From contig NC_008709.1 in NCBI RefSeq assembly GCF_000015285.1, positions 186,001 through 250,000 on the forward strand: a DNA stretch of 64,000 bases, written 5' to 3'. Under the pieces are notes generated by a model. The model was given only the letters and a program-made list of their open reading frames with translations, was not told the origin of the DNA and did not search any database. Shown here one piece after another: positions 44,918 through 53,371 of the stretch. Position 1 is the stretch's first letter, and each line of letters begins with the position of its first letter. The position numbers and the translations under genes were made by a program. This DNA comes from Psychromonas ingrahamii 37. GTDB lineage: Bacteria; Pseudomonadota; Gammaproteobacteria; Enterobacterales; Psychromonadaceae.

Positions 44918-46426
44918 ATGGAAACGGAAATAGAAATTAAATTTTTTTTTAATTCAGAATTTGCCTTGGAATTGGATGAAAAAGTCAATTTTCATCATGT
45001 TATTTCTAGCAAAAGACAATTATTACATAATGTTTACTTTGATACGGATAAACGCTCATTACGCAAAATGGGGATGGGATTACGGATCCGCAGTTTTGAT
45101 CAAAAATCAGAGCAAACCATAAAAACAGCAGGTCGAGTTATCGGCGGCTTACATCAGCGGCCGGAATATAATGAACCGATTGAAGGCTTGCACCCCGAAT
45201 TAGCAAAGTTCCAACGTAAAATATGGCCGGCAGATTGTGATATTAAGCAGCTTGAAAATGAACTGCTGCCGATCTTCAGCACCGACTTTAATCGCCAAAC
45301 ATGGGTGATCGAAATGCCGGAGGAGACGTTAATTGAGGTGGCTTATGACAGTGGCTTTATTGAAACAGATTTGGGCAAAGAAGAGATTTGTGAAGTTGAG
45401 CTTGAACTGCTTAAAGGAGATGAAAATCAGCTCTTCGTGTTAGGTGAAAAAATAGTTGAATTACCACAGGTAAGATTAGGTAATATCAGTAAGGCACAGC
45501 GTGGTTATATGCTGGCAGAGGGTATTGATTTTAAAGCTAAAGCGCTTGCTCCTTCACCTTTAATAAAATCAATGTCAGTCGAGCAGGCATTGTTGATTAA
45601 TCTGCAACATGGGCTACAGCATACCCAATATCATGAGCATTGTTATCTAGATTCTTTTGACGATGCCGCTTTATATCAATTATTACAAGGTATTAAGTTT
45701 TTACATCAAAACCTTAAATTATTTAAAAATGTGGTACCGCAAATATTAAATGCAGATTGGGTGGGAGAATTACACTGGCTGGCGCGCTCTTTTTCCTGTT
45801 TTGATGAACGTTTTATTTTGCAGAATATGTTGGAGGACAAGGGTTTTTACATCCGCAAATTACCTGATTTTAAATCATTAATTAAAAAATTAGAAAAGCA
45901 GTATAATGAACAACCGGACAGGCAAGCAATAAAGGATATTCTGACTTCAACACGTTATTGCCAATTTGTCCTAAAATTCACCAAATGGTTGATCCAATTT
46001 GAAAAAGAGCCCTTTTTCAGTCAAAAAACCAGCAGTATTGAGTCCTTCGCAACGGATTCATTAGAAGCAGGATGGCGAGAATTAAAACTGGCCAGTCACC
46101 ATCAGCAGTTTTCCATTGTGCAACTTTTGTCATATCAAGGGTTATTGGAGTCAAACTTGTTATTAGGATTATGTCTGGGCAATCTTTTTCCAGCGCAAAA
46201 AAGTAACACTTTTCATTCCTCCTGGTTAGATATTAAACAGGGTATCAAAGAGTTGGCGATGGTTAATATTGTCGCAGAATATGCAGAATTTGAGACAGAT
46301 AAGCGATTACAAGCAGAATATTTAAAATGGGTAACGCGTAAACAAAACTCATTATTACATGCACTGCAGCAATCTAAACAGCAAGCTATGTTAAAAAAGA
46401 GCTATTGGCAAAATGGCACTAACTAG
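44918..46426 (+). CDS. ygiF: Inorganic triphosphatase YgiF (CYTH-CHAD)
   Basis: 502 residues. The CYTH domain (1-205) opens with the ExExK signature METEIEIKF and has tunnel residues such as LRIRSF and IKTAGRV. The CHAD domain (about 215-500) is rich in His and basic residues and is thought to bind polyphosphate. E. coli YgiF hydrolyses tripolyphosphate. glnE is close by as in E. coli, but here the yjfI-JK block lies between. A TATAAT at about 44855 may be its -10 box. Confidence 0.92.
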   Translation: METEIEIKFFFNSEFALELDEKVNFHHVISSKRQLLHNVYFDTDKRSLRKMGMGLRIRSFDQKSEQTIKTAGRVIGGLHQRPEYNEPIEGLHPELAKFQRKIWPADCDIKQLENELLPIFSTDFNRQTWVIEMPEETLIEVAYDSGFIETDLGKEEICEVELELLKGDENQLFVLGEKIVELPQVRLGNISKAQRGYMLAEGIDFKAKALAPSPLIKSMSVEQALLINLQHGLQHTQYHEHCYLDSFDDAALYQLLQGIKFLHQNLKLFKNVVPQILNADWVGELHWLARSFSCFDERFILQNMLEDKGFYIRKLPDFKSLIKKLEKQYNEQPDRQAIKDILTSTRYCQFVLKFTKWLIQFEKEPFFSQKTSSIESFATDSLEAGWRELKLASHHQQFSIVQLLSYQGLLESNLLLGLCLGNLFPAQKSNTFHSSWLDIKQGIKELAMVNIVAEYAEFETDKRLQAEYLKWVTRKQNSLLHALQQSKQQAMLKKSYWQNGTN

Positions 46427-46452
46427 TCATTTTTTATACAGGAAAATAAATC

Positions 46453-46476
46453 ATTAGCACTTTAATCAGTGCTAAT
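46453..46476. terminator. 9-bp perfect hairpin after ygiF
   Basis: ATTAGCACT pairs with AGTGCTAAT around a 6-nt loop, 27 bp after the ygiF stop. No T-run. A second stem, CCCTGC/GCAGGG, lies at about 46493-46520. Convergent gene ends meet here. Confidence 0.5.
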
Positions 46477-46540
46477 AGCTATTCCTCTTACCCTGCTGTG
46501 CTGCTCTTTTACTGTGCAGGGCGAGATCTTTTTGCAATAA

Positions 46541-46882
46541 TCACTTAGGTTTGTCGTATTCACTCTGCTGTGCAAAGTGGGTTAACTCTTCAATAACTGA
46601 TTTTTTTATCTCTAATTGCTGATCAGCGGGTATCTGGTAACGTTCACCCAGCTGCTGGTAATCTTGATCACTTAAACTGACGGTTAAACGCGGGCGTTTA
46701 GGTTTTTTGTTTGTTGGTAAAGCAAGCAAATAGCGAATTTGCTCCGAAGGGCTAATACCCTTATCCAGTGCACTACGACGAATACTGTATTGCAGTTGCG
46801 TATCCATGTCGAAGGCAATTTGTACTGCTTTTGCCACATTGGCTGATTGCTGCCATTTTTTAGGTAACTCGCCCTTTACCAT
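46541..46882 (-). CDS. Small conserved protein at end of yjf operon
   Basis: 113 residues, no membrane segment. The middle reads like a ribbon-helix-helix-type region (IAFDMDTQLQYSIRRSALDKGISPSEQIRYLL), then a second similar stretch (LTVSLSDQDYQQLGERYQIPADQQLEIKKSVIEEL). The gene is 2 bp from yjfK and clearly in the same operon. I do not know a name for it. It could be a DNA-binding autoregulator of the PspA-like envelope operon. Confidence 0.7.
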   Translation of the reverse strand: MVKGELPKKWQQSANVAKAVQIAFDMDTQLQYSIRRSALDKGISPSEQIRYLLALPTNKKPKRPRLTVSLSDQDYQQLGERYQIPADQQLEIKKSVIEELTHFAQQSEYDKPK

Positions 46883-46884
46883 GG

Positions 46885-47532
46885 TTATTCTCCTTTAATC
46901 CATAACTCTGTAATTTCATTGGCAGGTCTTAAAAAAGACAGGTAGACATCGGTATCGCCATTTTCAAAAATAAAGATCTCAATAAAGCGCTGCTCCTGAT
47001 CCCCTGCTAATGAGTAAAACTCAAACTCACGGCCATGCCTTTCTTCATTAAACTGAGGAGGAGTACTGTCACGGTAATCTTCCTGATGAAAATAACCCGT
47101 AGTCATAAAATCCTGCTGAATATACTGCGCCGCAACCAACTCTGCATAGGGATGTTCGAAGGTGACTGGCTTTAAACATGCATTGCCAGGGGCTTCAAAA
47201 ATATTAGAAAAATCTTCTAAATCAAATAACTCCCCGACATCCTTGCGGGTCAGTAATAAACTGTACTTTATCAATTTTTGCGGGTTTTTAGGAAAACTGA
47301 TATAGACAGGTTGAGGATGCATACCCCGGCCTACAACCTGAATATAATGTTCATGTTTAAATTCGATTGTATTGATTTCGCTAACTTCAAGCTGCTGTTT
47401 ACGCATGGCTTTTGGAAGTGCAAAACTATCACCAAAGCTGAATATGTCACCCGCTTGCAGTTCGCTTGGATGGTTTAAACTGCGCGTTGGCAGCGGTTGC
47501 TTTTTAGCAAACAGTGATTTAAAGAAACTCAT
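46885..47532 (-). CDS. yjfK: YjfK-type protein (DUF2491)
   Basis: 215 residues, soluble, mainly beta. FFKSLFAKKQPLPTRS at the N-terminus, AGDIFSFGDSFALPKAM, QVVGRGMHPQPVYISF, and FHQEDYRDSTPPQFNEERHGREFEFY are family-like. Belongs with yjfI and yjfJ, the same trio as in E. coli. Function unknown; envelope stress by association with the PspA-like protein. Confidence 0.82.
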   Translation of the reverse strand: MSFFKSLFAKKQPLPTRSLNHPSELQAGDIFSFGDSFALPKAMRKQQLEVSEINTIEFKHEHYIQVVGRGMHPQPVYISFPKNPQKLIKYSLLLTRKDVGELFDLEDFSNIFEAPGNACLKPVTFEHPYAELVAAQYIQQDFMTTGYFHQEDYRDSTPPQFNEERHGREFEFYSLAGDQEQRFIEIFIFENGDTDVYLSFLRPANEITELWIKGE

Positions 47533-47602
47533 TATTTTTCCCTATTTAAAAAGAAAAAAACGCATCAGGTTCACTGAGTCGTTTGGCTGTCTATTTTATT
47601 GG

Positions 47603-48053
47603 CATTTATTTGGTTTCTAAACGCGCTAGAATCGATTGAGCATTTGATTGCTGTGTGCCAATGCCCAACCCTTGGAGCTTACTTTTTAATGAAGCACTGC
47701 TATTTATTCTTTTCGCATTTATTTGGTTTTTAAACGCGCCAGAATCGATTGAGCATTTGATTGCTGTGCGCCAATGACCGACCCTTGCAGCTTACTTTTT
47801 AATGAAGCAATGCTGTCTATTCTGTTCACATTTATTTGGTTTTTAAACGTGCCAGAATCGATTTCGCATTTAATTGCTGTACGCCAATGCCAGCCCCTTG
47901 CAGCTTACTTTTTAATGAAGCACTGCTGTCTATTCTTTCTCATTTATTTGGTTTTTAAACGTGCCAGAATCGATTGAGCATTTGATTGCTGTGCGCCAAT
48001 GCCAGCCCCTTGCAGCTTACTTTTTAATGAAGTATCGCTGTTTTCTGATTCAA
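47603..48053. repeat. 113-bp tandem repeat: four copies of the yjfJ 3' end
   Basis: Units begin at 47603, 47716, 47829 and 47941 (periods 113, 113, 112). The last unit is the true 3' coding end of yjfJ, and the other three lie downstream of its stop codon. The unit beginning 47716 still encodes LKSKLQGSVIGAQQSNAQSI in minus frame; others have small changes. The core shared on the plus strand is TTTAAACGYGCCAGAATCGA. The copies are not identical, so the duplication is not recent. They fill the whole gap between yjfJ and yjfK. Confidence 0.88.
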
Positions 48054-48627
48054 GCTGCTCCGCGGCTTTTAATTTATCATCGAATAGGGTCTGTTTTTGT
48101 TTAATACGCTCCAATGAATCTTTTGCACTTAACAGTTTTGAGTTACTGGCAACAAAATTATCGGTGATGGCTGATGTTGCTTTTTGCACGCTTTGTGTTG
48201 TTTTAACCATGCTTAACTGACGTTTATAGTCTGTTAGTTGGCGTTCACTTTTTTTAATTAATACTTTTAAACGATCTGCACTTTTTAAGTAACTTTCATT
48301 TGTCTGCTGCTGATCCGCCGCACTGTTTTCAAGTTCGGCAATTTTTTCAGCAACCTCAATGGCTAATGCTTCATTGCCCTGGTTAAGCGCCTGCATAGCA
48401 TAACCCTCATGCTCTTTAATACTTTCCTGTAATTGTGCCAGCTCTCTTGCTGCTTGCATCTGTTTGGCCATGACTTCTGTTAAATCACGTTTAGCGATGG
48501 TAACGTGTTTTTCTGAATCACGAATTTCCTGTTCAAAAATACGGGTTGAATTTGCATCAACAATAGCTTCACCCGTTTCGCGTACACCGCCACGTAAAGC
48601 GGTAATAATTTTTTTAAATATACTCAT
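47944..48627 (-). CDS. yjfJ: PspA/IM30 family protein YjfJ
   Basis: 227 residues, almost entirely coiled coil after a short amphipathic N-terminus (SIFKKIITALRGGVRETGEAIVDAN), as in PspA. ESIKEHEGYAMQALNQGNEALAIEVAEKIAELE is the typical PspA central helix. It probably protects the inner membrane as an ESCRT-III-like scaffold. The last 30 residues (KSKLQGAGIGAQQSNAQSIL...) are encoded in the first unit of the 113-bp repeat. It follows yjfI after 15 bp. Confidence 0.92.
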   Translation of the reverse strand: MSIFKKIITALRGGVRETGEAIVDANSTRIFEQEIRDSEKHVTIAKRDLTEVMAKQMQAARELAQLQESIKEHEGYAMQALNQGNEALAIEVAEKIAELENSAADQQQTNESYLKSADRLKVLIKKSERQLTDYKRQLSMVKTTQSVQKATSAITDNFVASNSKLLSAKDSLERIKQKQTLFDDKLKAAEQLESENSDTSLKSKLQGAGIGAQQSNAQSILARLKTK

Positions 48628-48642
48628 CTTTAATACTCCTAA

Positions 48643-49080
48643 TTAATTTAAGTAGCTGCTCATTTCATTAATCACTTCAAGACTGTTATCACTTAATGTC
48701 ACAATCTCCAATTCAATGTCATCAAGCGTTGAATTAATTGATAAAGCACCATTTAATACATATTTATCTTCAACTTTGGCAAATGAAGACAGTGGCATCG
48801 GAATATTCATTTCCAGCATCGCTTCCATCATATTGCCCCTTAGCTCTGGTTTCACTTCATTTTCACCCCAGAGGTAAGCGATACAAAGGATCTGGTTATC
48901 ACTAATAGAGATAAAGATAGGAATCTCTTCCCGTCCAATAACTTCAACCTGTAATACATCAATTTCACCCTTAATAGGTGTACAGTCAAAATTAAAACCC
49001 GTTTCACTATTATCATCCAGCTGATTAAGATGGGTCGCAATATTGTGAATATTCATAATACTCCTTATGGCCATTGACAT
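48643..49080 (-). CDS. yjfI: YjfI-type protein (DUF2170)
   Basis: 145 residues; mixed alpha-beta. FNFDCTPIKGEIDVLQVEVIGREEIPIFISISDNQILCIAYLWGENEV and MNIPMPLSSFAKVEDKYVLNGAL are family-like. First gene of the yjfI-J-K operon. Role unknown; it accompanies PspA-like proteins in many proteobacteria. The actual start could be the ATG six codons in (MNIHNI). Confidence 0.85.
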   Translation of the reverse strand: MSMAIRSIMNIHNIATHLNQLDDNSETGFNFDCTPIKGEIDVLQVEVIGREEIPIFISISDNQILCIAYLWGENEVKPELRGNMMEAMLEMNIPMPLSSFAKVEDKYVLNGALSINSTLDDIELEIVTLSDNSLEVINEMSSYLN

Positions 49081-49411
49081 TTAATGTCTCATTGACTGTT
49101 AATTTAGATTGCTTGTCATTATATGTCAAGCAATACAGAATAGGTCTTGTTATTATTTATTTGACCTACTATTGCCTGTTCGGTTTTACTTTTCAATCAT
49201 CAGGTCGATTTATTACTGAAAACTTGTAGCTATGGCTTATTTAAGTGTTTTTGCAAATACCAACTAGCGTGACATTTTTTCTTCAGTGTTAATAAGCTGA
49301 TATTGATCTGTATTGGGTATATTAATGAGATTTTTTACATAATAGCTAATTTAGTAGTAATCTTTAGTTATCTTTAGTAATTTATCTTATTTATTTGAGA
49401 GGGTGATTTGT
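49081..49411. promoter_or_regulatory. Divergent promoter region of yjfI and glnE
   Basis: 330 bp, very AT-rich, no ORF. An imperfect palindrome ATTGCTTGTCAT/ATGTCAAGCAAT at about 49110-49136 lies 30 bp upstream of yjfI and could be an operator. I see no clear sigma-54 element. GAGAGGG at 49397 is the glnE ribosome site. Confidence 0.45.
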
Positions 49412-52252
49412 ATGTCTTTATTAAACGATGCCGCGTTACATCATTTTGAAAATCTTAACAACCGGATAGATTTAAACTCTCTAAAGCTGTCACAGCATAC
49501 TGAATTAATGAAGGTTTTAGGATTAAGTGATTTTGTTGCAGAATCTTTAATTAAACAGCCGGCATTATTAACGGATTTGTTAGACAATGAATTACTCTCT
49601 TTGGCAGATCGTAAAGAAGTTATTACGACTGAATTAGAAAGTGCCATAGCGAAAGTCAAAGACGAAGTAACATTACATCGAGTTTTACGCTTATTTCGGC
49701 GCAAACACATGGTGGTGATTGCATGGCGAGAACTGCTGGGTAAAGCCCACTTGGTCGAAAGTTTAGATCATATCTCTTATTTGGCAGATCAATTGATTTT
49801 ACAATGCATGTCATGGCTATATAAAAAACAATGTGTTGAGCAAGGCATTCCGATGAATAACGAGGGAGTAAGACAACCTTTTTTTATTTTTGCGATGGGC
49901 AAACTGGGTGGAAAAGAGTTAAATTTTTCATCTGATATTGATCTTATCTTTACTTACCCTGAACGAGGTGAGACGCAAGGGGAACGGCGCCGTATTGATA
50001 ACCAGTCCTTTTTTACTAAACTTGGGCAACGCATTATAGGCGCATTACATCAAACAACGGTTGACGGTTTTGTTTACCGTGTTGATATGCGCCTGCGTCC
50101 CTTTGGTGAGTCTGGTCCCTTAATAACCAATTTTGCATCCATAGAGGATTATTATCAAAGTCATGGCCGCGATTGGGAAAGGTATGCAATGATTAAGGCG
50201 CGGGTGATGGGTGAAGAGGGAGATTACAAAACAACCCTCGAAGCGTTATTGAAACCTTTTGTTTATCGCCGTTATATAGATTTTAGTGCGATTGAATCAT
50301 TACGTAAAATGAAAGCCATGATCAGCTCCGAGGTGCGCAGAAAGGGGCTGAAAGATAATATCAAACTGGGTAAAGGTGGGATTCGGGAAATTGAATTTGT
50401 AGCACAAGCATTTCAATTGATTCGTGGAGGGCGCCGAGCAGAGTTGCAGTGTAAGGGACTGCGGGAAACCTTAAAAGTACTTGCTGAGATAGGCGAGGTG
50501 CCTAAGGAGCGAGTCCAAAGTCTGCTTGATGCTTATCATTTTTTACGTGCAGTAGAAAATGTTCTGCAGCAAATAGGCGATAAACAAACCCAGACATTAC
50601 CCGATAACGAGCTTGATAAATTACGTTTAATCACTGTAATGGGGTATTCCAACTGGCAAGATTTTTATTCTAAATTAAATCAAGAGATGGATAATGTTCA
50701 CGCTGAATTTAATTGGGTTATCGGTGATGATGAGGAGGCACATGACGAAGCCGATCAAGCATTATCTGAATTGTGGGCTTTACATTTAAGTCAGCAGGAA
50801 GCTACCCATTTGTTACATGAAAAGGGCTTGGATGAGTCGCTTGCCGCGCACTTTGCAACTGCGTTAAGCGCATTAAAAGAAGAGCTGAAAAAACGCCCGA
50901 TCGGGCCACGTGGTCAAGCTACCTTAGATAAATTGATGCCGCGTATGATTGAGCTTATATGCGTCTACCCGGATCCCGTTGAGCTACTCAACCGTATTAC
51001 CCAGTTATTATTAAAAATAATCAGTCGCACTGCCTATTTAGAATTATTAAATGAGAATGATGGGGCTCTAAAACAGCTCTTAAAGCTATGTAATGAAAGC
51101 ACCAGAGTCGCCTCTCAACTCGCTCGTCACCCCATTTTATTAGATGAACTCTTAGATCCGCAGCAACTCTATAAGCCCACTCAATTAGACAATTACCGAA
51201 CAGAGTTGCAGCTGTTTATGTTACGTATTCCCGAGGAGGATATGGAGCAGCAGATGGAAGCTCTGCGCCAGTTTAAGCAGATTCAATTTTTATATATTGC
51301 GGCAGCTGATATTGAAAAGTCCATTCAATTACCACAGGTCAGTGATCATCTCACTTATTTAAGTGAAGCGATCATGGATTATGTGGTACAGATTGCCTGG
51401 TTACAGATGGTCGACAAATTTGGTTTGCCGAGTAACGTGATCGGTTCTGATCGTAAAGGTTTTGCAGTTATTGGCTATGGAAAAATGGGCGGTATCGAGT
51501 TAGGTTATGGTTCTGACCTTGATGTGGTTTTTTTGCATGATGATAATATTAAAGGGGAAACAAACGGACGACGCAAAATAGATAATCAACTTTTTTATTT
51601 TCGTCTGGCGCAACGAATTATTCATTTATTTAGTGCACGCACCAATTCCGGAATTTTGTATGAGATAGATATGCGCCTGCGCCCATCTGGCGACTCAGGT
51701 ATATTAGTGTCCAGCGTTGCAAGCTATAAAAAATATTTACAAAATAATGCATGGACCTGGGAACATCAGGCATTGGTACGCGCCCGTGCCGTCTTTTTCG
51801 ATAAGTTAATATTGGCTAAATTTAATGAAGCCCGCGAAACGGTTCTATCGCAAGCGCGTAATAACAGTGCGTTAGCAACTGAGATTCGAGATATGCGGGC
51901 TAAGATGCGTAAACATTTAAGCCGGGAAAAAGAGGGACAGTTTGATTTAAAACAGTCTCCTGGAGGCATGGTTGATATCGAATTTTTTGCCCAATATTTA
52001 GTCTTAGCACATGCCTGTCACTGTGGTGAGGAGCTGTGTAAATGGTCCGATAATTTACGTATTTTCGAAACATGTCGAAAGTTGGGTTTATTAACGCTAG
52101 ATGAAGAAAAAAAACTGACCGGGGCTTATTGTGCCTTGCGTGATGCTACGCACCGATTAACCCTGAATAAAAAAACCCGGATCATTAAAGGTGATCAATT
52201 TATTCAGGAAAGGCAGAATGTAATTAAAATATGGGAGAAATTCTTAGATTGA
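49412..52252 (+). CDS. glnE: Glutamine synthetase adenylyltransferase/adenylyl-removase
   Basis: 946 residues from the ATG at 49412, exactly the E. coli length; the GTG at 49403 lies inside the Shine-Dalgarno sequence GAGAGGG and is rejected. Two nucleotidyltransferase domains with Gx10DxD signatures: GKLGGKELNFSSDIDLIFTY (removase half) and GYGKMGGIELGYGSDLDVVF (transferase half), each followed by a helical bundle. It sets GlnA activity in response to PII. Confidence 0.97.
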   Translation: MSLLNDAALHHFENLNNRIDLNSLKLSQHTELMKVLGLSDFVAESLIKQPALLTDLLDNELLSLADRKEVITTELESAIAKVKDEVTLHRVLRLFRRKHMVVIAWRELLGKAHLVESLDHISYLADQLILQCMSWLYKKQCVEQGIPMNNEGVRQPFFIFAMGKLGGKELNFSSDIDLIFTYPERGETQGERRRIDNQSFFTKLGQRIIGALHQTTVDGFVYRVDMRLRPFGESGPLITNFASIEDYYQSHGRDWERYAMIKARVMGEEGDYKTTLEALLKPFVYRRYIDFSAIESLRKMKAMISSEVRRKGLKDNIKLGKGGIREIEFVAQAFQLIRGGRRAELQCKGLRETLKVLAEIGEVPKERVQSLLDAYHFLRAVENVLQQIGDKQTQTLPDNELDKLRLITVMGYSNWQDFYSKLNQEMDNVHAEFNWVIGDDEEAHDEADQALSELWALHLSQQEATHLLHEKGLDESLAAHFATALSALKEELKKRPIGPRGQATLDKLMPRMIELICVYPDPVELLNRITQLLLKIISRTAYLELLNENDGALKQLLKLCNESTRVASQLARHPILLDELLDPQQLYKPTQLDNYRTELQLFMLRIPEEDMEQQMEALRQFKQIQFLYIAAADIEKSIQLPQVSDHLTYLSEAIMDYVVQIAWLQMVDKFGLPSNVIGSDRKGFAVIGYGKMGGIELGYGSDLDVVFLHDDNIKGETNGRRKIDNQLFYFRLAQRIIHLFSARTNSGILYEIDMRLRPSGDSGILVSSVASYKKYLQNNAWTWEHQALVRARAVFFDKLILAKFNEARETVLSQARNNSALATEIRDMRAKMRKHLSREKEGQFDLKQSPGGMVDIEFFAQYLVLAHACHCGEELCKWSDNLRIFETCRKLGLLTLDEEKKLTGAYCALRDATHRLTLNKKTRIIKGDQFIQERQNVIKIWEKFLD

Positions 52253-52264
52253 TAAAGATCAAAT

Positions 52265-52315
52265 TACCCAAATTATTTGAAGATGCTAAATCTGCATATT
52301 CAAATAATTTGGGTA
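52265..52315. repeat. 17-bp perfect hairpin / REP-like palindrome after glnE
   Basis: TACCCAAATTATTTGAA (52265-52281) pairs with TTCAAATAATTTGGGTA (52299-52315). The loop GATGCTAAATCTGCATA contains a second small pairing (GATGC/GCAT). No T-run. Starts 13 bp after the glnE stop. The loop core resembles that of the hairpin at 20136, suggesting a repeat family. Confidence 0.7.
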
Positions 52316-52360
52316 CAGTTACTGTGCTGTGATCTATTTTCAAAAGTAAATGACTCCTCT

Positions 52361-53281
52361 TTAATAGAAAGAGTCTTCGCCTTCCGGCCGTGTTTTAAAA
52401 CGACGATGAACCCACATATATTGCTCATCACATTCTAAAATCATGTTTTCAATCTGCTGGTTGGTTTTTTGTGCATCGGCCACCAGATCTTTACTGGGAA
52501 AATTTTCTATCTTTGGATAAAAGACTAATTCATACCCCTGCAAACCAGGAAGGCGTTTTAAGAATGCCGGGATCACACAGCCCTTGCTTAATCGTGCGAG
52601 CGTGCTGGTACCTGATATTGTATTAGTATTCTGCACTGTAAAAAAAGGTGCAAAAACACTGCTTTTATGGCGTCCATAATCGTGATCCGGCGCATACCAT
52701 AGGGGTGTGCCCCCTTTTAAGGTGCGTAACATGGCTTTAAAGTCGGAACGATCTAGCATCGCTTTATTTTCACGCATTCTGCCCCAGTAAAACCAGGAAT
52801 CTAAGACGGGGTTACGGTGTTTGCGGTAAACTGCGGCAGAAGGTAGTTGCAAGCCCGTAGCGCGTCCGGTCATTTCTAGAGGGAGAAAATGCGCCCCCAA
52901 AAAAATAATGGGTTGATTGTGCATTCTGGCTTGTTCAATATGCTCAAGGCCGCTCACTTTTAATAATCCCCGCACCCGCCAACTCGGCCAAAACCATGCC
53001 ATCCCTATCTCTAAGATCGCAATACCGGTATTTTCAAAATTTGTCTGCACTTTTGTAGTGATTTCACTCGGACTTAAGTTGGGAAAACATAACTCAATAT
53101 TCCGGTAGGCAATTTTATATCTGGATTTGGCCATACGGGCTGTAATCTGGCCCAGAAATTTACCGATAGCAAGTAAATGACCATAGGGTAAAAAAGAGCT
53201 TAAAAAAAGCAGTAAAATGCCCAACCAGGTTAGCCAGTATTTAGGATGGCAGAAATTGAGTTGTAGTTTGTAAGAGCTCAT
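52361..53281 (-). CDS. lpxL: Lipid A late acyltransferase (LpxL/LpxM/LpxP family)
   Basis: 306 residues. N-terminal membrane anchor (about 12-36), HTB acyltransferase motif HFLPLE in IIFLGAHFLPLEMTGR, RKHRNPVLDSWFYWGRMRENKAML, WYAPDHDYGRHKSSVFAPFF, and the C-terminal EQYMWVHRRFKTRPEGE typical of the family. Transfers a secondary acyl chain to Kdo2-lipid A. Which chain length (LpxL, LpxM or LpxP) cannot be told from sequence by eye. Confidence 0.88.
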   Translation of the reverse strand: MSSYKLQLNFCHPKYWLTWLGILLLFLSSFLPYGHLLAIGKFLGQITARMAKSRYKIAYRNIELCFPNLSPSEITTKVQTNFENTGIAILEIGMAWFWPSWRVRGLLKVSGLEHIEQARMHNQPIIFLGAHFLPLEMTGRATGLQLPSAAVYRKHRNPVLDSWFYWGRMRENKAMLDRSDFKAMLRTLKGGTPLWYAPDHDYGRHKSSVFAPFFTVQNTNTISGTSTLARLSKGCVIPAFLKRLPGLQGYELVFYPKIENFPSKDLVADAQKTNQQIENMILECDEQYMWVHRRFKTRPEGEDSFY

Positions 53282-53371
53282 AGGAGATTCACCGTAAAAA
53301 ATAATAAAATTATTCTACCTAATTCTCTGCTAAATGCATATTTTACCGTCTTTTTTCTATAATGCCTTTTC

